This document shows, in pieces, positions 57,061 through 64,000 of a DNA stretch of 64,000 nt (position 1 is the first letter of the stretch; each line of letters starts with the position of its first letter). Source of the stretch: Colwellia sp. E2M01 (lineage in GTDB: Bacteria > Pseudomonadota > Gammaproteobacteria > Enterobacterales > Alteromonadaceae); contig NZ_JAHKPR010000041.1 of the NCBI RefSeq assembly GCF_018860585.1, positions 69,423 through 133,422 on the forward strand, written 5' to 3'. The position numbers were made by a program, and so were the translations under genes. The notes under the pieces are model-generated. The model did not search any database. It was not told the origin of the DNA and saw only the letters and a list, made by a program, of their open reading frames with translations.

Positions 57061-57948
57061 TTGCCAGAAAAAAATATAATTGTATCCGTTGGTGGCAACC
57101 TTGATAGCGCGGTGAAAGGTGAATACTCCGTTGATGTAAAAGGAGTTTTGACAGAAGCTTGGCAGCAAACACTTAAATCGAGAATGTCGATTAATATAGC
57201 ACTTATTGGCGTGTTCTTTTTTGGTGTTATTATTTCATATATTGCCAGTAGCTTTTTTGGGGGGATCGAATTGGTTTTTGAGAACCCTGAAATGTTGCAA
57301 ATTATCAATGTTGTAGTCACCGTTGCCGTTTGGCCATTTATTGCTGGCATTGAAATGATGGGGGTTTATCATGCTATTAATAGACCCACTAAAAGCAGTA
57401 TGATCTTCTCCTTTTTAAACCGTGGCAGTTGGGTAGCGTTATGTGCGTTGTTAACCTCATTACTTATCAGTATTGGCGCACAAATTTTTCTCATCCCTGG
57501 TGTTATTTTAGCGGTACTTTTATCACTAACTATCCCTTTGGTTGTAGAGAAAAAAATGACACCAGTACAAGCGGTGATCGTATCTGTTAAAGCATTGCGC
57601 TTCAAATTGTTGCCATTATTAGTTATTTTCTTCGTTCTTTTCATGGCGCTTGTGTCATTACTTGTGCCCATTGCTTTGTTGTTAGAAACACAAATTGCAC
57701 CATTGGGCATTGCAATATTTTTATTTGGTTTAACTTATTTAGCACCTTGGTATTACAATGTTAAAGGTATTTTGTATCGTGATATCTTTGGTGTTTTTAT
57801 TGCTAAAGAGTTGGTGATTACTAATACGGGTGATGAATCTTTTGAGCATGATAATGAGTTAAACGCAGCTAACAGAAAACCTGAAGGTAAAAGTCATACG
57901 ACTAAAGATTCTGATCATAATGGCTCTGATGATACATTTTCTGCTTAA
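57061..57948 (+). CDS. multi-pass membrane protein of unknown function
   Basis: Unrecognised. A TTG start has a strong AAGGAG site 5 bases upstream. The 295-residue protein has about six predicted TMs between residues 45 and 240 and a soluble, acidic C-terminal tail (about 255-295). The glycosidase gene follows after 19 bases, so the two are probably one operon. A role in cell-envelope handling is possible from context only. Confidence 0.65.
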   Translation: MPEKNIIVSVGGNLDSAVKGEYSVDVKGVLTEAWQQTLKSRMSINIALIGVFFFGVIISYIASSFFGGIELVFENPEMLQIINVVVTVAVWPFIAGIEMMGVYHAINRPTKSSMIFSFLNRGSWVALCALLTSLLISIGAQIFLIPGVILAVLLSLTIPLVVEKKMTPVQAVIVSVKALRFKLLPLLVIFFVLFMALVSLLVPIALLLETQIAPLGIAIFLFGLTYLAPWYYNVKGILYRDIFGVFIAKELVITNTGDESFEHDNELNAANRKPEGKSHTTKDSDHNGSDDTFSA

Positions 57949-57967
57949 TTAAAAGGAATTTATATAG

Positions 57968-58879
57968 ATGATGTTATTTGTTCGTTTTATATTAGTAACT
58001 TTAATATTTGTTGCACTAGTAGCTCCCTTTACCTTTTTAAAGCCAGATCGCTTAGATAATAATGATACTGTCATCATAAAAGAAGTCACAGTTGATCTTA
58101 GTTCAGGAAAACCGGTAACTAAAATTACCCGTAAAAAGCAGGGTAAAACTAAACCAGCCCCTAAGGCAGTAGAAAAAGAAGTTATTATAGAAGCGCCATT
58201 ACACCAAGTGAAGCTACCTGACTTCTCTGCTATTAGTGATATTCCTACTAAAAAACGTCAATTCTTTAGTTTCATTCGTCCAGCTGTTGAAGCTAAAAAT
58301 AAAGAGCTTAAAGAAAAACGCAATAAACTTGAGTATTGGCATGAGCAAATATCTTTAGGCTTAGGATTAACAGCAGAGGAAGCAGCTGAGGTGCAAAGCC
58401 TTGTTACTGCTTATCGTGTAAATGAAAGTGCATCATTATTACAGCAAATTAACGATTTACTTATGCGTGTTGATGTTATTCCAACTTCACTGGTATTAGT
58501 GCAGGCGGCAAATGAATCGGCCTGGGGCACATCGCGTTTTGCTCGGGTAGGTTTAAACTTCTTTGGTATTTGGTGTTATAAGCGCGGTTGTGGCATGGTA
58601 CCAAATGGTCGTGATAGCGGAGCAAAACATGAAGTTGCTGCTTTTCAAAGTGTCGACTCTGCTATTTCAGGCTACTTTAATAACATCAATACACATAATG
58701 CTTATCATGTGTTTAGAATTATACGTGCAGAATTAAGAGCTCAAGATCAACCGTTAGATGCTGAAGTATTAGCTACAGGCCTATTACCTTACTCACAAAG
58801 AGGAGCCCATTACGTGTTAGAGCTTACAGATATGCTGCGTCATAACAAACGTTACTTCGCTCAAGATAATCAGTCATAA
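57968..58879 (+). CDS. bax: Bax-like peptidoglycan glucosaminidase
   Basis: A 303-residue protein with an N-terminal signal/anchor segment (about 3-22) and a basic linker. A C-terminal glucosaminidase domain (about 165-295) shows VQAANESAWGTSRFARVGLNFFGIWC with the catalytic glutamate, YKRGCGMVPNGRDSG and FNNINTHNAY. The E. coli homologue is Bax, an N-acetylglucosaminidase-like protein. It acts on peptidoglycan in the periplasm. Confidence 0.85.
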   Translation: MMLFVRFILVTLIFVALVAPFTFLKPDRLDNNDTVIIKEVTVDLSSGKPVTKITRKKQGKTKPAPKAVEKEVIIEAPLHQVKLPDFSAISDIPTKKRQFFSFIRPAVEAKNKELKEKRNKLEYWHEQISLGLGLTAEEAAEVQSLVTAYRVNESASLLQQINDLLMRVDVIPTSLVLVQAANESAWGTSRFARVGLNFFGIWCYKRGCGMVPNGRDSGAKHEVAAFQSVDSAISGYFNNINTHNAYHVFRIIRAELRAQDQPLDAEVLATGLLPYSQRGAHYVLELTDMLRHNKRYFAQDNQS

Positions 58880-58926
58880 GGGTTTTAGTGACTAGTAAAG
58901 TGTTACTAGCTTAAGTGATTAAAAAT

Positions 58927-58967
58927 AAAAAACGGTCAGTATGATATTTCATATTGACCGTTTTTTA
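58927..58967. terminator. Bidirectional terminator between bax and ttcA
   Basis: A stem AAAAAACGGTCA / TGACCGTTTTTT with a secondary helix (TATGA / TCATA) in the loop, situated between convergent genes. Confidence 0.85.
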
Positions 58968-59023
58968 TTATCTGTCGTATGACCAATTTCAATAATACAG
59001 CGATAATTCTATACAATATATTT

Positions 59024-59923
59024 CTATAAGTTAGTCACGTTAATATATAGCGACTCATCAATATTAATATTAGAAGATGATACATGTTCTTTTTCAAATT
59101 CATATTCTTCTTTTTTAGTTGAACGATCAATAGTTAAGTTTTGAAAATCAAACAAATTAGTATCGGCTAATTGGCTTAAGCTAACATTTTTAATTGAGTT
59201 AAAAATAGCTTCAACTCTACCGGGTGTTTTTGCGTCCCAATCCGTCAACATGGCTTTAACGTTTTGCCTTTGCAAATTCTCTTGTGAACCACACAAATTA
59301 CACGGAATAATAGGGAACTCTTTGAAATTGGCAAATTTGATTAGGTCTTTTTCACGACAATAAGCTAATGGGCGAATTACAACATTTCGTTTGTCGTCAG
59401 ATAATAGTTTAGGTGGCATACTTTTCATTTTTGAGCCAAAAAACATATTCAAAAACAGGGTTTCAACCATGTCATCCATATGATGACCTAATGCTATTTT
59501 CGTTGCTCCTATCGATTCAGCAAACGAATATAAAGTACCGCGGCGTAATCGTGAACATAAGCCACAAGTGGTTTTTCCTTCATCAATTTTAGCCTTAACG
59601 ACAGAGTAAGTGTCTTTATCTACTATGTAATAAGGGATATCTAGGGATTCAAAATATGCTGGTAATATATGCTCAGGAAAGCCTGGTTGCTTTTGATCTA
59701 AGTTAACAGCTACTACTTTAAAATCTATAGGAGCTGATTTTTGTAAGGCAATTAATATATCTAGCATGGCAAAAGAGTCTTTGCCTCCACTTATAGCGGC
59801 CATTACTACGTCGCCTTCTTCAATCATGTTGTAATCGAAAATAGCTTTACCTACATTTCGTCTAAGCTTTTTAATTAACTTGTTTTGATTAGTAGAGAGT
59901 TTAGGGGCGTCTAATACAGCCAT
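59024..59923 (-). CDS. ttcA: tRNA 2-thiocytidine biosynthesis protein
   Basis: Forms 2-thiocytidine at position 32 of some tRNAs, using ATP and a [4Fe-4S] cluster. The PP-loop SGGKDS is at 45-50. The cluster cysteines are seen as CGLC (C120/C123) and CNLC (C208/C211). [15 protein letters not shown] is typical. The 299-residue length is close to that of E. coli TtcA. Confidence 0.93.
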   Translation of the reverse strand: MAVLDAPKLSTNQNKLIKKLRRNVGKAIFDYNMIEEGDVVMAAISGGKDSFAMLDILIALQKSAPIDFKVVAVNLDQKQPGFPEHILPAYFESLDIPYYIVDKDTYSVVKAKIDEGKTTCGLCSRLRRGTLYSFAESIGATKIALGHHMDDMVETLFLNMFFGSKMKSMPPKLLSDDKRNVVIRPLAYCREKDLIKFANFKEFPIIPCNLCGSQENLQRQNVKAMLTDWDAKTPGRVEAIFNSIKNVSLSQLADTNLFDFQNLTIDRSTKKEEYEFEKEHVSSSNINIDESLYINVTNL

Positions 59924-59935
59924 GATAAATTAAAG

Positions 59936-60263
59936 CCTTTGATAAGTGGAATAGTAAAAAACGTGAAGTATATACCTGCTCTAGTTAAAGATGCAAATAC
60001 TGTGTGTTGAACTAGAAAAAGTAGCTAATGCTAATTTCATTAAGTTTTTGTTCACTTGTACGGGTTAAAATACTCCAGAGCCGTGTTGCTATCAATCCCA
60101 ATGGCCAGCTATTGACGCGAAATTTGCCTTGCTTATTTTACTAAAGTACTTAAAGAAACTACCAAGATAGAGTGTTAGATAAAATAATATTATAAATAAT
60201 TTCAATAGGTTAAAAATATCTTAAACCGATTTCAGGTTAGTGATATAAAGTTAAATAAAGGCT
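59936..60263. other. Intergenic region between ttcA and the duplicated-domain gene
   Basis: No convincing ORF or RNA. It should contain the promoter for ttcA on the minus strand. Confidence 0.4.
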
Positions 60264-60310
60264 AAAAAAAAGAGTTAAGTTCAGTAATATAAATACTGAG
60301 CTTAACTCTT
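60264..60310 (-). terminator. Terminator of the duplicated-domain gene
   Basis: A long hairpin (AGAGTTAAGTTCAGTA against TACTGAGCTTAACTCT, one wobble) followed on the minus strand by a run of eight T's, 70 bases after the stop. Confidence 0.8.
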
Positions 60311-60379
60311 ATTAGTCTAACTATTTTTGTCTACATAGGTTAGTAATTTAAAGGCTAACTAAAAACAATAAAAGAGAAA

Positions 60380-61504
60380 CTATATACGACGAAGTAACTG
60401 TTGGTTTAAACGCATTAATAAATAGTCACGTTCTTTATTCCAGTTTAAGTCTTCAGCCATCGTATTAATTGCTTGGGTAACCGTATTAACAAATTTACCA
60501 TAAGTATTATGGGTTTCGTCTGAGTTAGTTGCACAAAAAATTAATTGAACTGTATCAACTAACTTATCACCTTCCCATTGTGAAGAGATGTCAGCACCTT
60601 CTTCTTCTGGATCATATCCTAATGAAATAATATCGCCATTAATGATTGTTTGTTTTTCTTTATCAAGACGAACGATTGGTGACATACCGTTTGCTAGCAT
60701 AGTCGCATGTTTAAGGTGATGTTTTTCAACTGCGTTTGTAAAAGCTGCTGATATTTTTTCATACAGTACTTCAAATGGTTTTTCAGCATCGTAGTCAATT
60801 TTTGTATCTTTAAGTAAACGTCTAGTCATTGGCATACTTACTACCGCATAAGTAATAGCTGATGCGGTTTCAGGTACAGGGTAGCCTTGATGTAAATAAC
60901 GAGCTGATATTTCTCTAAAAGTATGAGTAATACTTTCTTTGTTGCCTTTTTGACGAGCAAAAATATCATAAGTTAGGTGCTGATGATCACGAACCTTTAA
61001 ATCATCTTTTTCAAGGCCAATTCGCGTTGAAATTAACTCAACGGCAGAAATAACCTTTTCATGAAACTCCGCTGCATCTTCGCGTAAGTTATCGCCCGTT
61101 GCCAAGAAAAGAAATTTTATTTTGTTTGAGCGAACAGCACCATCAAAATAACCTTTAAACGTACTGTTATGAAGAGGGCTATAAAAGAAGAATGATTGTT
61201 TTTCAGTATGTAAAACTTGTTGTTCTTCATTATGACGAACACGAACTAGACGATTGTTTGCTACAAAGTTAGCATGAGCTATGTCACATTCTTCAACAGC
61301 GTTTAAGGCAAGTCTACCTAGTTTTTGATAAAACTTTTGATAAGGTTTGTCTTCTGATGTATCAATCTTGCCAACAACTAATTCGATCAGTTTATCTGTT
61401 AGTGGCATTTCGGCGATTAAGTAATGATTGTCACGAGATACTTTCGGTACGTAAACCTTAACTGATGCACGGTGTCTGCGAAAAACAGAACTTGAATTTA
61501 TCAT
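60380..61504 (-). CDS. internally duplicated protein of unknown function (possibly DUF3083)
   Basis: A 374-residue soluble protein made of two related halves, about residues 28-170 and 218-365. Corresponding stretches include EMPLTDKLIELVVGKID and SMPMTRRLLKDTKIDYD, YQKLGRLALNAVEECDIAHA and YEKISAAFTNAVEKHHLKHA, and FLFLATGDN and LIFCATNSD. Both halves contain a run of basic residues and HxHAxx-like helices. No catalytic motif is recognised. The family may be DUF3083, common in Alteromonadales; this is from memory of its size and is not verified. It is monocistronic with a strong terminator. Confidence 0.6.
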   Translation of the reverse strand: MINSSSVFRRHRASVKVYVPKVSRDNHYLIAEMPLTDKLIELVVGKIDTSEDKPYQKFYQKLGRLALNAVEECDIAHANFVANNRLVRVRHNEEQQVLHTEKQSFFFYSPLHNSTFKGYFDGAVRSNKIKFLFLATGDNLREDAAEFHEKVISAVELISTRIGLEKDDLKVRDHQHLTYDIFARQKGNKESITHTFREISARYLHQGYPVPETASAITYAVVSMPMTRRLLKDTKIDYDAEKPFEVLYEKISAAFTNAVEKHHLKHATMLANGMSPIVRLDKEKQTIINGDIISLGYDPEEEGADISSQWEGDKLVDTVQLIFCATNSDETHNTYGKFVNTVTQAINTMAEDLNWNKERDYLLMRLNQQLLRRI

Positions 61505-62040
61505 TTTTATTCCTTATTTAGTCGATTGTACTTATATTTATTATTGTAATGACTTCGGCACACAATGTTTATGTTTAACACTTGAGGAAGCTTACAAAGC
61601 AACACTGTTATTTGCATTGCACATTTATTTTGATCATCTACGATACAGGTAAAGCACTAAACAGCTTTACAGTCTCTTTAAAATATCTATTTCATAACTT
61701 ACTTATAACTTATTTAAAAACGAACAGAAAGGTTATTCTGTTAAGGATTTTTAAATTAATTGATTAGTTATTTTAATTAGTAAGCGTAAATTAAGAATAC
61801 ATATTCTTTAAATTTATCATCTATATAAATGATATTAACTAACTTTAAGTCAATACATTATCATAAAATTAACATTCTTTTTGATATTAACATTACAGTA
61901 ATGAGCAAAGCTAGTATATTTAGTGAAGTATCAAGTGTTTTAATTGTAATCTAATATATCAATGAGGATATTCGACGTAATAAATGGGATATCCCAATAA
62001 TATTAAATATAAGGTTTTTATATATAGTATTAATGGAAAT
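61505..62040. other. AT-rich intergenic region
   Basis: About 535 bases, very AT-rich, with no convincing gene. The left part should hold the promoter of the duplicated-domain gene. An in-frame stretch at 61582-61767 has no ribosome site and is not supported. Confidence 0.4.
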
Positions 62041-62200
62041 AATACCAATTCCGATAATTTTCTGGTCTAGCTGTGCGAAGGGAAAATATTTAAAGACAAG
62101 GCGCTTGATTGAGTAATAACTGGTTATTGCGATTGAAAGGAACGTAGGGTTTAAGTATTTTAACCAGTACAGGTGATCAGTAATTTAACGGACTTGGTAT
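62041..62200. repeat. 160-bp MITE-like dispersed repeat
   Basis: The left end AATACCAATTCCG and right end CGGACTTGGTAT form an imperfect terminal inverted repeat (one mismatch in 12). The inside lacks an ORF. A 23-base relic of its right end is at 35701-35723, so at least two copies or fragments lie in this window. Confidence 0.65.
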
Positions 62201-62280
62201 AATGATTAAGTTTAAGCTTTAATTTAAATTGGTATCAAATTATAGCGATAGCTTATGCAAAAAAGTTGTTTAAAAAGACA

Positions 62281-62309
62281 CAAAAAAACCGCTATTAAGC
62301 GGTTTTTTT
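62281..62309 (-). terminator. Terminator after tRNA-Val
   Basis: A 12-bp stem (AAAAAAACCGCT / AGCGGTTTTTTT) around ATTA, 13 bases downstream of the tRNA 3' end. Confidence 0.85.
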
Positions 62310-62321
62310 GTTTTACTTATA

Positions 62322-62396
62322 TGGTGCGCGGTAAGTGATTCGAACACTTGACAACTCGCAAGTCAGGCGAGGACTCTACCACTGAGCTAACCGCGC
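62322..62396 (-). tRNA. tRNA-Val(GAC), atypical
   Basis: The minus strand folds into a complete cloverleaf of 75 bases: acceptor GCGCGGT / ACCGCGC, D-stem GCTC / GAGT, anticodon stem CTCGC / GCGAG with loop CTGACTT, T-arm AAGTG-TTCGAAT-CACTT, discriminator A, and encoded CCA. The anticodon is GAC. Two positions are unusual: C26 and a pyrimidine (T) at 37, normally a purine. Confidence 0.85.
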
Positions 62397-62432
62397 AGAT
62401 TTATTGTTTTCACTAAATCATTTATATTAACC

Positions 62433-62461
62433 ATTTAGTAAACAAAACGTTGGTTTGTCAA
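62433..62461 (-). promoter_or_regulatory. Candidate promoter of the tRNA
   Basis: A perfect -35 TTGACA (62461-62456 on the minus strand) is 17 bases from CTAAAT (62438-62433), a 4-of-6 -10 box. Transcription would start about 30 bases before the tRNA. Confidence 0.45.
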
Positions 62462-62602
62462 CGAGGCGACATATTAGCTTTTGGTTTATCGCCTTGCAAG
62501 CAGTTTTATTCAAATCATTTGAAAAGTAATACTTTATGCTGTTTTTATCGTCAAAGTGATTAAAACAGCATCTGCATCAGGTAGAATATAGCAACATGAA
62601 AC

Positions 62603-63985
62603 TTATACATTAACAGTTTTAGTTGTTACTTTATTCACAATGCGTTGTTGAATTATACGTAAACGCCAAGACAACAGTATGGCCGACACAGTTAAACCTA
62701 CAATAAAGCCAATCCATAAACCATAAGCGCCCATATGAGGCATAAACCAATCAGTTACACCTAAAATCAAACCTACCGGTAAACCAATAATCCAGTAAGA
62801 GATAAAGGTAATATACAAAATAGCTTTAGTATCTTTATAACCGCGTAATGCGCCAGCACATACTACTTGTATGCTGTCTGAAAATTGCCAAATAGTGGCT
62901 AATAGCATTAAACTTGCCGCTAGTTCTATTACCGGTAAGTCGTTACTGTATATTTGAGCAATATCAACACGAAATAGCACGGTAATTGTTGCGGTAATAC
63001 AGGCGAATAATAATCCTAAAATAATAGCATAAATACTGTAATCACGGGCTTGTTGTATATTGTCATTACCAATGGCATAACCAACCTTTATCGTGGTTGC
63101 CATCGCAATACTTAGCGGTACCATAAAAATAAGGCCGGTGAAATTTAAAGCGATTTGATGACTAGCAACCACCTCTACACCAAATGGGATTAATATTATG
63201 GATACAACAGCAAATAGACTTACTTCAAACAGTAAAGACAAAGCAATAGGGATCCCTAAGGCGAGTATATATTTAATTTCACGCCAGACAGGCCAATAAA
63301 AAGCGTTAAATAAACTTGCCTGTTTAAGTACTTTTGAATAAACAGCGTAAATAAACATACCAACAAACATAACCCAATAAACAATAGCGGTGGCAACACC
63401 ACAACCTGCGCCACCTAATTCAGGCATACCAAACTTGCCATAAATAAAAATATAATTAGCGGGAATATTTATGATTAAACCTATAATGCTGATGATCATT
63501 GTTGGCTTGGTGTAGGATAATCCTTCAGAATAATTTCGTAATACTAAGTATAAGCAATAACCCGGCGCCCCCCACACTACAAATTCTAAATAGCCAAACA
63601 TCAAGGCTCCAAGGTTTTCCTCTAAAGTCACAAAGGGGATAATAAGTGGTGTTACAAGGTAGTAAAGCCCTATTAAGGATAAACCTAGCGCTAAGCCTAT
63701 CCATGCGGTTTGGTATGTTTGCTCGACAACGTCGGTGTATTTTTTTGCCCCTGAAAGATGAGAAACAATGGCAGCTAAAGCCATCATTAAACCGTAGATA
63801 GTTAAGATGAGTGGCAGCCAAATACTACTAGCTATCGCGACAGCCGCTAAATCGACGGTGCTAACTTGCCCAGCCATAACAATGTCAACAAAGCCCATAA
63901 GGTGTTGGATTAATTGTGCGACTAAAATAGGATAAGTAAGTTTTAATAAACTTTTACTATGACTGAAAAAACCAGTGAGATTCAT
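62603..63985 (-). CDS. norM: MATE-family multidrug/sodium efflux pump (NorM-like)
   Basis: A 460-residue inner-membrane transporter with twelve predicted helices in two homologous halves, the usual MATE plan. Family segments are PILVAQLIQHLMGFVDIVMAG near the start, GLMMALAAIVSHLSGA, and the second-half MVPLSIAMATTIKVGYAIGN. It expels cationic compounds in exchange for sodium ions or protons. The start ATG lies 15 bases from the window end, so its upstream region is missing. Confidence 0.9.
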   Translation of the reverse strand: MNLTGFFSHSKSLLKLTYPILVAQLIQHLMGFVDIVMAGQVSTVDLAAVAIASSIWLPLILTIYGLMMALAAIVSHLSGAKKYTDVVEQTYQTAWIGLALGLSLIGLYYLVTPLIIPFVTLEENLGALMFGYLEFVVWGAPGYCLYLVLRNYSEGLSYTKPTMIISIIGLIINIPANYIFIYGKFGMPELGGAGCGVATAIVYWVMFVGMFIYAVYSKVLKQASLFNAFYWPVWREIKYILALGIPIALSLLFEVSLFAVVSIILIPFGVEVVASHQIALNFTGLIFMVPLSIAMATTIKVGYAIGNDNIQQARDYSIYAIILGLLFACITATITVLFRVDIAQIYSNDLPVIELAASLMLLATIWQFSDSIQVVCAGALRGYKDTKAILYITFISYWIIGLPVGLILGVTDWFMPHMGAYGLWIGFIVGLTVSAILLSWRLRIIQQRIVNKVTTKTVNV

Positions 63986-64000
63986 ACGTTGAGTAACTTC

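Noticed and set aside
61582-61767. 61-codon open frame in the AT-rich gap after the duplicated-domain gene
   Set aside because: TTG start, no ribosome site, and the composition simply reflects AT-rich sequence.

Overview
This AT-rich window looks like the chromosome of a marine gammaproteobacterium of the Colwellia / Alteromonadales type. The basis is the gene content: an oleABCD hydrocarbon cluster, pheS-pheT-ihfA, a rhombosortase, a MoxR/Bat operon, a Fur-type iron locus, and many short proteins of DUF families common in that order. No database search was possible, so the genus is an inference from gene families and base composition.

Layout. 0-4.7 kb: sulfate assimilation (SLC13-type permease, cysC), a DHH-family protein and galE. 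4.7-8.6 kb: a mobile-element island holding a 75-bp relic of rrtA, a short inverted-repeat element, a truncated IS110 transposase, a REP-associated (Y1) transposase flanked by GACACTCACT repeats, and two unknown membrane proteins. 8.6-18.7 kb: rhombosortase rrtA, a DTW-domain tRNA-modifying enzyme, gamma-glutamyltransferase, a chemoreceptor, a small exported protein, and a giant thrombospondin-type-3-repeat protein whose C-terminus looks like a rhombosortase sorting tail. 19.0-25.1 kb: oleA-oleB-oleC-oleD, a hotdog thioesterase and a TPR-like protein. 25.2-31.4 kb: small DUF proteins, ybaK, a low-molecular-weight phosphatase, and a YdiJ-type FAD/Fe-S dehydrogenase. 31.7-35.5 kb: pheS-pheT-ihfA.

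35.7-47.3 kb, all on the minus strand: a secreted sulfatase, an eight-heme cytochrome fused to TPRs, and a seven-gene overlapping operon (MoxR, DUF58, DUF4381, two VWA proteins, a TPR protein, BatD). 47.8-50.6 kb: an ATM1-like ABC exporter, a DUF1415 protein and a possible 35-residue peptide. 50.7-56.8 kb: an iron locus in which a TonB-dependent siderophore receptor is divergent from PepSY-TM, DUF2271 and DUF4198 genes and a membrane-anchored flavodoxin reductase, with Fur-box-like sequences between. 57-64 kb: a membrane protein plus a Bax-like glucosaminidase, ttcA, a two-repeat protein of unknown function, a 160-bp MITE-like element, an atypical tRNA-Val(GAC), and a MATE efflux pump.

The most interesting points are: the rhombosortase with a nearby candidate substrate; the rrtA fragment duplicated on the far side of the mobile island; the shared inverted repeats linking the RAYT transposase to a non-autonomous element; the iron locus that pairs uptake with a membrane-anchored flavin reductase; the octaheme-TPR cytochrome and sulfatase beside the MoxR/Bat operon; the internally duplicated unknown protein at 60.4-61.5 kb; and a tRNA-Val with a pyrimidine next to its anticodon. 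I found no CRISPR array, prophage or classical defence island.
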